Assembly: GCA_025358255.1 (NCBI GenBank)
Contig: JANYKC010000030.1
Span: forward strand, 1-64,000
DNA: 64,000 bases
Direction of reading: 5' to 3'
Origin: Spirochaetaceae bacterium
GTDB taxonomy: Bacteria; Spirochaetota; Spirochaetia; Treponematales; Rectinemataceae
Translations under genes and position numbers: made by a program
The notes under the pieces: generated by a model
What the model saw: the letters and a program-made list of their open reading frames with translations, nothing else
What the model was told of the DNA's origin: nothing
Databases searched by the model: none
Part shown: piece after piece, positions 33,580-43,065 of the stretch
Position numbering within the stretch: the first letter of the stretch is position 1
Layout: each line of letters starts with the position of its first letter

Positions 33580-34617
33580 ATGGGGAAGCCGCATCGGCAT
33601 TCATTGGCCGTGGCGATCCTCCTCGCCTTGCTTGCGCTGCTCGGAGTTGCCGTCCTTACCCTATCACTCGAAATCCGACCAAATCCAAGGATCCCGTCTT
33701 CCGGGGCGTACTATACCGTAAAGGAAGGTTCCGGCGCATCGGCTGTCGCCCAGGAACTTCAAACCCAAGGCTTGCTTCGATCAGCTGTCACCTTCAAGAT
33801 CCTGGCCCACCTCGAGGGCAAGGATACTGCCATCAAGTCCGGCAGCTATCTCATCAAGCCCTCGATGGATGCCTTGGCGATACTAAGGCTCCTGGTATTA
33901 GGTCGCCAAGCATTGGTTCGTGTCACTGTACCGGAAGGGTATACGCTCGGCCAAACCGCTCTCCTGTTGGAATCGCGAGGGATCCTTTCCTCCCAGGACT
34001 TCGTCGCGGCGGCCAAGGATCCGGCGCTGATGAATGAAGAAGGGATCCAGGCCTTGAGCTGTGAAGGCTATCTCTTTCCTGATACCTATTTTTTTCCGAA
34101 AAACTATCCTGCGGCGGATGCCGTAAGGACGATGATCGAGGCCTTCAGGAAAAGGGTGGCGGAAAGCATTCCCGAAATCGCGAATACTAGCGCGGTTGAC
34201 CTGCAATCAAGGGTTGTCCTCGCGTCGATCGTCGAAAGGGAATACCGTGTCCAGGCTGAGGCTCCCCTCATGGCCTCCGTGTTCTTCAACCGGATCAAGA
34301 TCGGCATGGCCCTACAATCCTGCGCGACCGTAGTCTACGTACTTACCGAAAAAATGGGGAAACCTCATCCAGAAGTCGTCTATGACAGGGATCTGAAGAT
34401 TGCTGATTCCTATAATACCTACATGAACAGAGGACTTCCCCCTGGCCCCATCTGCAGTCCAGGCCTTACCGCGATAAGGGCGGCATTTTATCCGGCGTCA
34501 AGCACGTACCTTTATTTCAGACTTGTCGACTCCGCCGAAGGAATCCACCATTTTTCCGAGAGTCTTGAGGAACATAACCAAGCTGCCGCATTTATCGTAA
34601 AGAAAGTCGGAGGATAA
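33580..34617 (+). CDS. mltG: Endolytic murein transglycosylase (MltG/YceG)
   Basis: 345 residues with one N-terminal membrane helix (about residues 8-30), a LysM-like segment and the YceG catalytic domain. The catalytic Glu is in ASIVEREYRV; the usual LQSDPTVxYG stretch reads LQSCATVVYV, a variation near the active site. NTYMNRGLPPGPICSPG is the family signature. The ATG at 33580 has GGGGAGG upstream; a TTG at 33574 is possible. It cleaves nascent glycan strands, fitting its place near rod-shape genes. Confidence 0.9.
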   Translation: MGKPHRHSLAVAILLALLALLGVAVLTLSLEIRPNPRIPSSGAYYTVKEGSGASAVAQELQTQGLLRSAVTFKILAHLEGKDTAIKSGSYLIKPSMDALAILRLLVLGRQALVRVTVPEGYTLGQTALLLESRGILSSQDFVAAAKDPALMNEEGIQALSCEGYLFPDTYFFPKNYPAADAVRTMIEAFRKRVAESIPEIANTSAVDLQSRVVLASIVEREYRVQAEAPLMASVFFNRIKIGMALQSCATVVYVLTEKMGKPHPEVVYDRDLKIADSYNTYMNRGLPPGPICSPGLTAIRAAFYPASSTYLYFRLVDSAEGIHHFSESLEEHNQAAAFIVKKVGG

Positions 34618-36389
34618 TGAGTCGCATTCCGGAAGCCACCGTCCGCTTGATCATGGAGCGTACGGATATCGTCGGAATAATCGGGGAATTTGTCCGCCTC
34701 GAACAACGAGGCGGGCGATTCTTGGGGCTTTGCCCCTTTCATGGTGAAAAGACTCCTTCTTTCAGCGTTGATCGCGAGAAGGGGTATTTCTATTGCTTTG
34801 GTTGCCAGAAAGGCGGGAATGCGGCTTCCTTTCTCATGGAACATGAGAAGATGTCCTATCGCGAAGCATTGGAAGACTTGGCGCGACGATCCGGGGTCGT
34901 CCTCGACATCGATGAAGCTCCTTCCGGCGAAGAATTGGCAAGGAAATCCCTTCTTGAGCTTAATGAAAGGATTGCGGGCGCTTTCCATTGGCTTCTAACA
35001 GAACATGAAATGGGCCTGTTCGGGCGGGAATACCTTGCAAAGCGGGCCATCAGTCCTGAGAAAATCGCAGCCTTCAAGCTAGGCTATGCCCCGAGCGATC
35101 GCCGCTGGCTTCACGCCTTTTTGGTCAAGAAAGGCTATTCGCCTGATTTTCTTGCTCATTCGGGGCTCTTTGCCGAAAAAAGGCCCGGCTTTCCACTTTT
35201 TGCGGACAGGCTCATGTTTCCGATAGCCTCGGTCCGAGGAGAAGTGATCGCATTTGGGGGGAGGCTGCTTCAAGGTGAAGGCCCGAAATACATCAACAGT
35301 CCTGATACCCTCCTCTTCCACAAGCAAGAGAACCTTTTTGCCCTTGACCAGGCGGCAGGCTCCATCAAAAAAGAAGGCTGGGCCCTTGTTTGCGAGGGAT
35401 ATATGGACGCGGTCTCGTTCCATGTAGCAGGCCTTGCCTTTGCCGTTGCGCCTCTTGGGACGGCTTTCACGGAAAAACAGGCAAAACTCCTCCATCGCTA
35501 TGCCGAGCGAGTGTATTTTGCCTTCGATGCAGACCCAGCCGGACAGAAGGCAACCGAACGGGCACTCGTGGTCGCGGCTGCGGCTGGAATCGAGTCGAAG
35601 GTCGTTGTTTTGCCTGGTGGAAAGGATGCTTCGGAAATTCTCGAAAAAGAAGGACAAGGGTCGTTGCAAAAGGTTCGCGATTTAGCTATAAATGGAGACG
35701 AATTTCTTGTGAAAAGGGCGAGGTCCCTTTTTGATGGAGCAAGCGTAGACGGGAAAGCCAAGGCGGCTGCTTCTCTTTTTGCATATATAAATGCTTTGGA
35801 TTCTGAAGTCAAGCGGGAGGGGTTTATCGATCTTGCCGCTCGCGAACTCAGGCTTGACCCTCGTTCAATAAGATCGGATTACGAAGACTCAAAGAAGGGC
35901 ATCGTTCCTCGGCGAAAATCGGGCATTGGCAATACGGTCGACCGACAGGCCACACGCAGCCCAGACCTGGTGTTTATGCTTGCGGTTGCGGTCCATCCTG
36001 AACTCTTCGAGGGCTTACGGAAGGCCATTTCCCTCGATGAGCTGGATGACTTGCGCGCCCGAGAGCTGTATATTGCACTGGAAGAAGGATATAGGGCGGA
36101 AGAACGGGGTCTGGAACCACTTCTTGCGCGATTACCGGATGAGAACTTGAAAAGCAATGTGCTTGCGGCGGCCGTTTCCGGGGAGTTCGACCTTAATGTC
36201 GGTCGTTTTGTCGGAGAAGGGGTTACGAGGATCGAGCGTCGGAGCATCCTGCTCAAGCGCGAAAGGATCCGCGAGCGCATTTCAGAGCTGGGACCGGAGG
36301 CTGAAGGTCTCGGTGAGCTTCAGTACGAGCTAATGCACCTCGATGCAGAACTTGCGAAGATGAAGGGTGAGCGGGATGAACGATCTTGA
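34617..36389 (+). CDS. dnaG: DNA primase
   Basis: 590 residues. The N-terminal zinc finger is [13 protein letters not shown]...FYCFGCQ (about residues 39-65), followed by the Toprim core (about residues 240-340: [22 protein letters not shown]) and a helical C-terminal region that should contact DnaB. The start overlaps the mltG stop (TAATG) with GGAGG upstream. The stop overlaps the start of rpoD, the classical dnaG-rpoD linkage. Confidence 0.96.
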   Translation: MSRIPEATVRLIMERTDIVGIIGEFVRLEQRGGRFLGLCPFHGEKTPSFSVDREKGYFYCFGCQKGGNAASFLMEHEKMSYREALEDLARRSGVVLDIDEAPSGEELARKSLLELNERIAGAFHWLLTEHEMGLFGREYLAKRAISPEKIAAFKLGYAPSDRRWLHAFLVKKGYSPDFLAHSGLFAEKRPGFPLFADRLMFPIASVRGEVIAFGGRLLQGEGPKYINSPDTLLFHKQENLFALDQAAGSIKKEGWALVCEGYMDAVSFHVAGLAFAVAPLGTAFTEKQAKLLHRYAERVYFAFDADPAGQKATERALVVAAAAGIESKVVVLPGGKDASEILEKEGQGSLQKVRDLAINGDEFLVKRARSLFDGASVDGKAKAAASLFAYINALDSEVKREGFIDLAARELRLDPRSIRSDYEDSKKGIVPRRKSGIGNTVDRQATRSPDLVFMLAVAVHPELFEGLRKAISLDELDDLRARELYIALEEGYRAEERGLEPLLARLPDENLKSNVLAAAVSGEFDLNVGRFVGEGVTRIERRSILLKRERIRERISELGPEAEGLGELQYELMHLDAELAKMKGERDERS

Positions 36390-38100
36390 ACTGGACCCGG
36401 CAATCGCGAAGCTCCTCGAGTACGCGAAAGAAAAAAAAACGATCAGTTTCGACGAGCTCTCCGACTTTTTGCCGGAAAACGTGCTCAATTCCGACAAGAT
36501 CGACGGCATCCTCGCCCTCCTGGAAAGCAACAACATCCAGCTTGAGGAAGAAGAGGTCCAGGTCGAGGATGAGTCTTCCCCAAAGGAAGAGAGCGAAAAG
36601 AAGCGGCTTGTCTATAACGACAAGGAATCATCTGTAGATGATCCGATTCGTCTTTATTTACGTGAAATCGGCAAAGAGAACCTTCTCACGGCCGAGCAGG
36701 AAGTCGAGCTCTCCAAGCAGATGGAGGAGGGCGAAAACATAATCAAGGGCATCATCAAGAAAAGCGGTGTCCTCATATCCGAGTTCAATTCGATAGCCGT
36801 AAAGGCCACGCGCAGGGAAGCAAAAGACGCATCGCTGCAGCGCAAGGAAAACACCGAAAAAATCGCCGAGCGCCGGCGCCTCAACCAATTCTACAAGGAT
36901 GTGATCCGGGATTGCTTTAGCGACCTCAAGGATTATATGGAGGCGAAACGCAAGATCATTGCCCGCGGCGGCGATCTCTTCGAGGATACTGACCTTGCCA
37001 ACAAGCGCGTCGCCCTCCTGGAGCGCCTCAAGGAAGCCGAGATCCATCCGGAAGAAATCAATGTTTTTTCCGAGAAATTCATCATGGCAGCAAAGAAGAT
37101 CAAGAAGTATCGCAAAGAGCAGGAAAGGCTTGAGAGGATACTCCAGATCTCCAGCATGCGGGAACTCCGGACCCTTGGCCGCAATCTCACGGTGAAGGAA
37201 AAGCGCGAGGTGATCGAGGAAACCTTGGGCTTGTCCTCCGACGAGATCAAGGAGAAAATCCGGCAGATCCAGGTCACGGACAAGAAGCTCAAGGAAATGG
37301 AGCTTGCCTTTGAATCCGAGGCTGACAACATCATCACCATGGCCAAGGAGATCAACCGTGGCCGGATAATGATGAAAAACGCCAAGGATCGCCTCATCAA
37401 GGCCAACTTGCGCCTTGTCGTCTCCATAGCCAAGAAATACACCAACCGCGGCCTTCATTTCTTCGACTTGGTCCAGGAAGGGAATATCGGATTGATCAAG
37501 GCGGTCGAGAAGTTCGAATACCGCAAGGGCTACAAGTTTTCGACCTACGCGACGTGGTGGATCAGGCAAGCCATCACGCGTTCAATTTCGGACCAGGCAA
37601 GGACGATTCGAGTCCCGGTCCACATGATTGAGCAGATCAACAAGGTCGTTCGCGAATCGCGGCAGCTTATGCAGAAGCTCGGTCGCGAACCCACCGATGA
37701 AGAGGTCGCCGAGCAATTGGGCTGGCCCGTTTCCAGGGTGAAAAGCGTCAAGAACGTCGCCAGGGAACCCATATCGCTGGAGACGCCGATTGGCGAGGAC
37801 GAGGATTCCCTCCTTGGTGATTTCATCGAGGACAAGGAGGTCGAGAACCCCTCGGTCCAGACCGATTACAAGCTGCTGCAGGAGCAGATCAGGGCCGTGC
37901 TTTCGACATTGCCGCCGCGTGAGCAGGAAGTGCTTCGGATGCGGTTCGGCCTCGATGATGGATATTCCTTGACGCTCGAGGAAGTAGGCCTATATTTCAA
38001 CGTGACCAGGGAGCGGATCCGGCAGATAGAAGCTAAGGCGCTCAAGAAACTCAGGCATTTCAAGCGAAGCCAAAAGCTCCGCGATTACATGGATCACTAG
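36376..38100 (+). CDS. rpoD: RNA polymerase primary sigma factor (sigma-70)
   Basis: 574 residues from the ATG at 36376; a GTG at 36367 is possible. Region 1.1 is short, region 1.2 ([14 protein letters not shown]) is followed by a long non-conserved helical insert, then region 2 ([52 protein letters not shown]), region 3 and region 4 ([29 protein letters not shown]). This recognises standard -35/-10 promoters, matching those seen in the window. Confidence 0.97.
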   Translation: MNDLELDPAIAKLLEYAKEKKTISFDELSDFLPENVLNSDKIDGILALLESNNIQLEEEEVQVEDESSPKEESEKKRLVYNDKESSVDDPIRLYLREIGKENLLTAEQEVELSKQMEEGENIIKGIIKKSGVLISEFNSIAVKATRREAKDASLQRKENTEKIAERRRLNQFYKDVIRDCFSDLKDYMEAKRKIIARGGDLFEDTDLANKRVALLERLKEAEIHPEEINVFSEKFIMAAKKIKKYRKEQERLERILQISSMRELRTLGRNLTVKEKREVIEETLGLSSDEIKEKIRQIQVTDKKLKEMELAFESEADNIITMAKEINRGRIMMKNAKDRLIKANLRLVVSIAKKYTNRGLHFFDLVQEGNIGLIKAVEKFEYRKGYKFSTYATWWIRQAITRSISDQARTIRVPVHMIEQINKVVRESRQLMQKLGREPTDEEVAEQLGWPVSRVKSVKNVAREPISLETPIGEDEDSLLGDFIEDKEVENPSVQTDYKLLQEQIRAVLSTLPPREQEVLRMRFGLDDGYSLTLEEVGLYFNVTRERIRQIEAKALKKLRHFKRSQKLRDYMDH

Positions 38101-38141
38101 CCCATCACCGGCGAGTCCTAGCCCCATTGCGAGGTGTTTTT

Positions 38142-39005
38142 ATGTTGATGGAAGAAGTATTCGAAAGACTTCGCGAATTTCAGGAAATACTCACCAAGCG
38201 AGTGGAAATCGAGCGCGAGGTCGAAGACATTCCGAAGGCCCTTGTCGCTCAGGAAGAACTCCTTTCTCGCTTGAGGAAGACCTTTGCGGAGAAACACGAG
38301 GCTTTCGTCAACGCGGAAGCCCTCGTGAAGGACCTGCGAGGCCAGCTTACCGAAGCCGAGGCAGCCCGCGAAGCCGCGGAAAAGCAGATGGATTCCATCT
38401 CGACCCAGCGGGAGTACGAAGCCCTCAACAAGGAAATTCGCGACGCAACCGACAAGGAGCACCAGCTCCGCAAGGACCTTCAGAAAGAGGAGCGGAACCT
38501 GGCCGAGGTCGAGGAGGCCATGCGAAGGGATGATTCCATGATCAAGCTCCAAGAGGGAGAAATCGGGGAGAAATCGGTTCGCATCACTTCCGAGAAGGAT
38601 TCCAAGCTTGTCGAGATCAGCAAGCTCAAGGCTGACGAGACCAGGACTTCAGATGGCATTGAGCGCGACATAATCTTCAAGTTCGAGCGGATCATCCGGT
38701 CCAAGCAGGGCAAGGGGATCGTGCCGGTCAAGGGTTATGTGTGCAATGGCTGCCATATGATCCTTCCTGCGCAGTTCGTCAACGAAGTTCGATCCGGAAA
38801 CAGGATCATCTTCTGTCCCTATTGTTCGCGCATCCTCTACTACGAGGAGTCTGAGGAAGAGGGCGGAGACCAGTTGTTCGCCGACATCGAATCCGGATCG
38901 CTTTCCGATCTGGAGGACTACGCGGAAGAAGGTGAAGAAGACGGCGATGACGAAGGCTTCGAAGACGGGGACAAGGAATCGCCGATGGATGAATCGGACG
39001 ACTGA
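38142..39005 (+). CDS. Coiled-coil/C4 zinc-ribbon protein with acidic tail
   Basis: 287 residues. The first 170 are a long coiled coil (LREFQEILTKRVEIEREVEDIPK...). A C4 zinc ribbon follows (CNGCHMILPAQ...FCPYC, about residues 197-232), then an acidic tail of about 50 residues rich in Asp/Glu/Gly. It matches the C4-type zinc-ribbon family (CT398-like) that has been linked to sigma-54 and flagellar regulation in other bacteria. ATG at 38142 is chosen with GAGGTG upstream. It is downstream of rpoD and just before the RNase P RNA gene. Confidence 0.8.
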   Translation: MLMEEVFERLREFQEILTKRVEIEREVEDIPKALVAQEELLSRLRKTFAEKHEAFVNAEALVKDLRGQLTEAEAAREAAEKQMDSISTQREYEALNKEIRDATDKEHQLRKDLQKEERNLAEVEEAMRRDDSMIKLQEGEIGEKSVRITSEKDSKLVEISKLKADETRTSDGIERDIIFKFERIIRSKQGKGIVPVKGYVCNGCHMILPAQFVNEVRSGNRIIFCPYCSRILYYEESEEEGGDQLFADIESGSLSDLEDYAEEGEEDGDDEGFEDGDKESPMDESDD

Positions 39006-39017
39006 TTTGGCAGCATA

Positions 39018-39491
39018 GGGGGCGGGTCGCGCCACCGTCCTGCCTTCCGAAAGGGCGGCAGGGAGGAAAGTCCGGGCTCAGCAGAGCGCAACGCCGGGTA
39101 ACACCCGGGCGCGCCAACAACAGCCTTCCGAAAGGGGGGAACCTGTTGGCGCGACAGAGAGCGCAACAGAAACATACCGCAAGGAATACCCTCGGGACTT
39201 CCTTGCAAGGGTGAAATGGCGGGGTAAGAGCCCACCGCGTCCGCGGCAACGTGGACGGCAACTGCAAGCCTCGTTGCGAGCAAGACCAAGCAGCGGAGAG
39301 TTGCTCGCTCATCGTGGATTGGCAGCGTGGGTAACGCGTGTGAGAGCCGCAAGGCGGCAGCGCGCAAATCCGCAATGATGATCCACGAAATCCGCGGGTA
39401 GGTCGCGTCCGATCCCCATGGCAACATGGGGGCTAGATAGATGGCGGCGGCCCCGAAAGGGGAACAAAACCCGGCTTATAGACCCGTCCCC
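39018..39491 (+). ncRNA. rnpB: RNase P RNA (class A)
   Basis: The conserved core is clear: GAGGAAAGTCCGGGC near 39063, ACAGAAACATACCGC near 39168-39182, and ACAAAACCCGGCTTATAG near 39463-39480. Both ends pair (39018-39028 with 39481-39491, P1) and nine T follow (39492-39500). At about 474 nt it is longer than the typical 380-400, mainly through extended hairpins around 39095-39165. It is the ribozyme that matures the 5' ends of the tRNAs, including the three in this window. Confidence 0.9.
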
Positions 39492-39525
39492 TTTTTTTTT
39501 CTTGAAAACACCGGACTGCAGTCTC

Positions 39526-39565
39526 CCCCCGTCAATTGACGGGGGTACTGTCTCCGTGGTACAAA
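39526..39565 (+). promoter_or_regulatory. Promoter of the TPR-mreBCD operon overlapped by a 20-bp perfect palindrome
   Basis: -35 TTGACG (39536-39541), 18-base spacer, -10 TACAAA (39560-39565). The -35 lies in the right half of the perfect palindrome CCCCCGTCAATTGACGGGGG (39526-39545). No T-run follows, so it is not a terminator; an operator is likely. Start site about 30 bases before the ATG at 39598. Confidence 0.55.
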
Positions 39566-39597
39566 ATAGCTGGCGCGATGGAGCGCCAAGCAACGCC

Positions 39598-40581
39598 ATG
39601 ATGGATTTTTTTTCGAGAACCCTCGACACGTACACGGGAAGTTTTGTTGCCCGTCGGCGCAGGAAGCGACTTTTCCTGTACTTGGGTGCATTGACAGCCC
39701 TGCTCCTTGCCGGAGGGGTTTTTTTCTATATCGGGCATGCGGCTTCTTTTTCGTCGAAGGAAGGCAAGGCCATCCCCAAGAACCGGATCCTGGAATCCTG
39801 GCGCTCCCAGGCGTGGGACGATGTCCTGGCGTCCTGTGAATCATCCATCCAGGTTTCTCCTCTGGATTCCTTTTATCTGGCTTTCGGTGGATTGGCTTCA
39901 TTCTATAAAGGCAGCGAATTGCCCGAGGGCGAGGAGCGAGCGGCCTTGATGAACCAGACCGTTGTGCTGATTCGAAAAACCTTTGTCGTCGCGGACAAGG
40001 GCTGGTCGGCCGAAATCCCGCGCGCGCAGCTCGAGTATGTCCTCGGAAAGGCCAACTACTTCAAGGGTTCTTCGTATTGGGATGAAACCGCAAAATGGCT
40101 TGAAGCCTCAGTTGCCAATCATTATATCGCCGACGACACCTGGGAATACCTCGCGGTGGCTTGGGATGGACTTGGCGACAAGACAAAGGCCCTGCGTTAT
40201 TTCGGACAGGCCCTGTCTGTCCGGCGGACTGACCTGCTGTTGATCGCAGCCGGAAAGGCCTACATCGATGCCGACCAGGATGCACGGGGCGAAAGCCTCC
40301 TCCTGGAAGCGCTCGCGCGGAGCATGGACACACTGACCCGGGAAAAATGCCGCTTTCTCCTGAGCTCAGTCTACCTCGGAAGGAACGAGATGGCGAAAGC
40401 CCAATACCAGCTGGCCCAGGTCCTTTCGGAAAACCCCCAATCGACGGATGCTCATTTCCGTCTTGGACTCCTCCTTCAAAAACAAGGTGACACGGTGGGA
40501 GCCAGGGCCGAATGGCGCCGCGCCGTTGCAATTGACCCCATGAATCTTGAAGCACGACAGAAACTAACTGAGAAGTTATAG
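39598..40581 (+). CDS. Membrane-anchored TPR protein at the head of the mreB operon
   Basis: 327 residues, with a basic N-terminus and one membrane helix (about residues 24-46), then a predicted extracytoplasmic helical domain with TPR motifs, clearest near the C-terminus ([30 protein letters not shown]). The ATG at 39598 follows the promoter by about 30 bases; a longer upstream frame would include the promoter. The stop is 16 bases before mreB, so it is likely part of the elongation machinery, though no function is established. Confidence 0.8.
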   Translation: MMDFFSRTLDTYTGSFVARRRRKRLFLYLGALTALLLAGGVFFYIGHAASFSSKEGKAIPKNRILESWRSQAWDDVLASCESSIQVSPLDSFYLAFGGLASFYKGSELPEGEERAALMNQTVVLIRKTFVVADKGWSAEIPRAQLEYVLGKANYFKGSSYWDETAKWLEASVANHYIADDTWEYLAVAWDGLGDKTKALRYFGQALSVRRTDLLLIAAGKAYIDADQDARGESLLLEALARSMDTLTREKCRFLLSSVYLGRNEMAKAQYQLAQVLSENPQSTDAHFRLGLLLQKQGDTVGARAEWRRAVAIDPMNLEARQKLTEKL

Positions 40582-40597
40582 GCGACGGAGGTATCTC

Positions 40598-41641
40598 ATG
40601 GCACTTCGCTCTCTCTTCGATTCTTTTTCCCTCGATATCGGCATCGACCTAGGCACCTGCAACACGCTCATTTATGTAAGGGGAAAAGGCATCGTTGTCA
40701 ACGAACCCTCGGTGGTCGCTGTCGAGCGGGGTACCAACAAGGTGGTGGCCGTCGGCGCTGAGGCCAAGAGGATGCTCTGGAAAACTCCCGGAGATATCAT
40801 CGCCAAGCGGCCTCTGCGTGACGGCGTTATCGCCGACCCGGACATGACCGAGAAAATGATCAAGTATTTCATCCAAAAGGTCATCGCGCGTCGCTGGTTC
40901 GTCAAACCCCGCATGGTCATCGGAGTCCCCTCGTGCATCACCAAGGTCGAGGAAAACGCGGTTGTCGACTCTGCCTATAAAGCCGGCGCGCGTTTCGTCA
41001 AGGTTATAGCCGAATCCCTTGCCGCGGCGATCGGGGCCGATATTCCTATTTCCGAGCCTGCTGGCCATATGATCTGCGATATTGGAGGCGGCACGAGCGA
41101 GATTTCGGTCATTTCGCTCAAAGGTATGGTCGTTACCAATGCCATCCGCGTGGGCGGCGACGAGTTCGACCAGGCCATCATCAAGCACATCCGGAATGTG
41201 CATAACCTCATCATCGGCGAGCATACGGCGGAGAGGCTCAAGATCGAAATCGGCAATGCCAGTCCTGACAAGATCATCGAGAAGGTCGAGATCAAGGGCA
41301 CTGACGCCATCACCGGCCTGCCTCGCCGGCTGGAGATAGATTCAGTGGAGGTCCGCGAGGCTTTGCAGGAACCGGTTACACAAATCGTAGAGATAATAAA
41401 GAAAACCTTGGGAGAGACTCCGCCCGAATTGGCCGCCGACATAGTTGAGCGCGGCATCGTGATGGCCGGAGGGGGTTCCTTGTTGAAGGGACTCCCGAAG
41501 CTTGTCGCGAAGGAGACCGGCGTGCCGGTGATCCTTGCCGAACGGCCCCTTGAGTGCGTAGCCATCGGCGCCGGCAAGTATTTCGAAACGATGCGCAGCC
41601 AGGATGGATCCAGAAGCGTCTATGACAGCCTGAACATCTAA
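40598..41641 (+). CDS. mreB: Rod shape-determining actin-like protein MreB
   Basis: 347 residues of the actin fold. Visible are the phosphate-1 motif [13 protein letters not shown], the phosphate-2 motif [13 protein letters not shown], and [15 protein letters not shown]. Forms filaments that guide peptidoglycan synthesis along the long axis. GGAGG precedes the ATG. It is followed by mreC, mreD, mrdA and rodA in the usual order. Confidence 0.97.
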   Translation: MALRSLFDSFSLDIGIDLGTCNTLIYVRGKGIVVNEPSVVAVERGTNKVVAVGAEAKRMLWKTPGDIIAKRPLRDGVIADPDMTEKMIKYFIQKVIARRWFVKPRMVIGVPSCITKVEENAVVDSAYKAGARFVKVIAESLAAAIGADIPISEPAGHMICDIGGGTSEISVISLKGMVVTNAIRVGGDEFDQAIIKHIRNVHNLIIGEHTAERLKIEIGNASPDKIIEKVEIKGTDAITGLPRRLEIDSVEVREALQEPVTQIVEIIKKTLGETPPELAADIVERGIVMAGGGSLLKGLPKLVAKETGVPVILAERPLECVAIGAGKYFETMRSQDGSRSVYDSLNI

Positions 41642-41653
41642 GCGGAAAACGCC

Positions 41654-42562
41654 ATGGATGATTCAAAGCCGAGACGGAATATCGAACGCGCGCGGAGGGC
41701 CGTGCCTTTTGTGCTATTGGCCGCAAGCCTCCTCATGGTCACCATCTCGACCCGAAGTCTTGATGGCCTCCCCAAGCGCGTTGGAGTCTCCGTTTTTGGC
41801 TTTTTCCAGAAGGGCTTTTCTGCGGTTGGGTATTTCGTGGGCAACTCGATCAGCTCCATGGCCGAAATAAAGCGTCAGCGGAAGGATTTTGAAGCCCTCG
41901 CGGCCAAGCTCGAAACCTACAGCAATGTCGAAAGGGGCAACGCCGAATTGCTTAAGGAAAACGAGAGGCTGAAGGCGCAGCTCGGTTTTTCCGCTGGGCT
42001 GTCCTACGAAAAGATACCTGCACGCATCATCGCCAAGGATCCGGAAAACCTGTATGCGACCATCATGGTCGACAAGGGAGTGGAATCCGGGGTACGGAAG
42101 AACATGCCCGTCATCGCTTTTCAGGACGGCGTTGAAGGTCTTGTCGGCAGGGTCGTCGAGGTAGGCCGTGGTGCCAGCATCGTGGTTCCGCTCTACGATA
42201 CAAGCTCGTACATTGCCGCACGCCTGGCGGTAAGCAGATATGAGGGGCTTTTGACCGGTCGTGGTTCCAATGACGAGCCCCTTGTCATGAAGTTCGTGAA
42301 AAAAGGGGCAAAAGAGGAAATCCAATATGGCGATTTTGTCGTTACCTCCGGCTACGAATCGGTCTACCCGCCGGATCTCGCCGTCGCCAGGGTTTCCAAG
42401 ATCCGTGCCCTTGATTACCAGACCTCGCTCGAGGTCGACTGCGAACCCGTCCTGGATTTCACCCGGGTCGAATATGTCTTCATCATCAAGCTGAACCCGA
42501 CGACAGACTCAGGCCGCGGATTGCCAAGCCTCGGCCCACCGGCGAACGGAGCCAAGCGATGA
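41654..42562 (+). CDS. mreC: Rod shape-determining protein MreC
   Basis: 302 residues: cytoplasmic N-terminus, one membrane helix (about residues 17-35), a coiled coil (about 60-105) and the beta-rich periplasmic domain. The stretch ARIIAKDPENLYATIMVDKGVESGV and the VVEVGRGASIVVPLYDTSS segment match MreC. Its stop overlaps the mreD start (ATGA). Confidence 0.93.
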   Translation: MDDSKPRRNIERARRAVPFVLLAASLLMVTISTRSLDGLPKRVGVSVFGFFQKGFSAVGYFVGNSISSMAEIKRQRKDFEALAAKLETYSNVERGNAELLKENERLKAQLGFSAGLSYEKIPARIIAKDPENLYATIMVDKGVESGVRKNMPVIAFQDGVEGLVGRVVEVGRGASIVVPLYDTSSYIAARLAVSRYEGLLTGRGSNDEPLVMKFVKKGAKEEIQYGDFVVTSGYESVYPPDLAVARVSKIRALDYQTSLEVDCEPVLDFTRVEYVFIIKLNPTTDSGRGLPSLGPPANGAKR

Positions 42563-43065
42563 TCAGGACCATCTTCATCTCATCCGTCCTCCTCGTACTC
42601 ACCGGATTGATCCAGTCGACCTGGTTTGGGCCGATAGCCGTTTTTGGCGTGATACCCGATCTCTCCCTGGTGATCCTCATATGGATAGGGTACAAGAATG
42701 GCCCTGTCGAAGGTCCGGTGGCGGGGTTCATTTCGGGCTTTGCCGAGGATTGCCTTTCGGCCTCGCCCTTGGGTTTCCATGCCTTTGTCCGGACCTTTGT
42801 CGCCGCCTTTTCAGGCATGCTGCACGGCTCATTTTACATCGATCGCATCTTGCTGCCGGTGGCGATGGGAGCGATAGGAACCTTGCTCAAGGCTCTTGGC
42901 GCGACCCTGCTTTTCCTCCTGTTTGGGACCAAGATCCAGACCTATGGACTCGTGGACCGAATCCTCTGGATAGAGGTCGCGTATAACGGGCTGATCGCGC
43001 CATTGGTCTTCCTCCTCCTTGGGACCGCGAAAAGACTGCTCGTGACGGAATCGAACCGAGAATGA
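42559..43065 (+). CDS. mreD: Rod shape-determining protein MreD
   Basis: 168-residue polytopic membrane protein with about five hydrophobic segments, including IPDLSLVILIWIGYKNGP, where the PDL element is typical of MreD. Weakly conserved family; assignment is supported by position between mreC and mrdA. Overlaps both neighbours by four bases. Confidence 0.88.
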   Translation: MIRTIFISSVLLVLTGLIQSTWFGPIAVFGVIPDLSLVILIWIGYKNGPVEGPVAGFISGFAEDCLSASPLGFHAFVRTFVAAFSGMLHGSFYIDRILLPVAMGAIGTLLKALGATLLFLLFGTKIQTYGLVDRILWIEVAYNGLIAPLVFLLLGTAKRLLVTESNRE

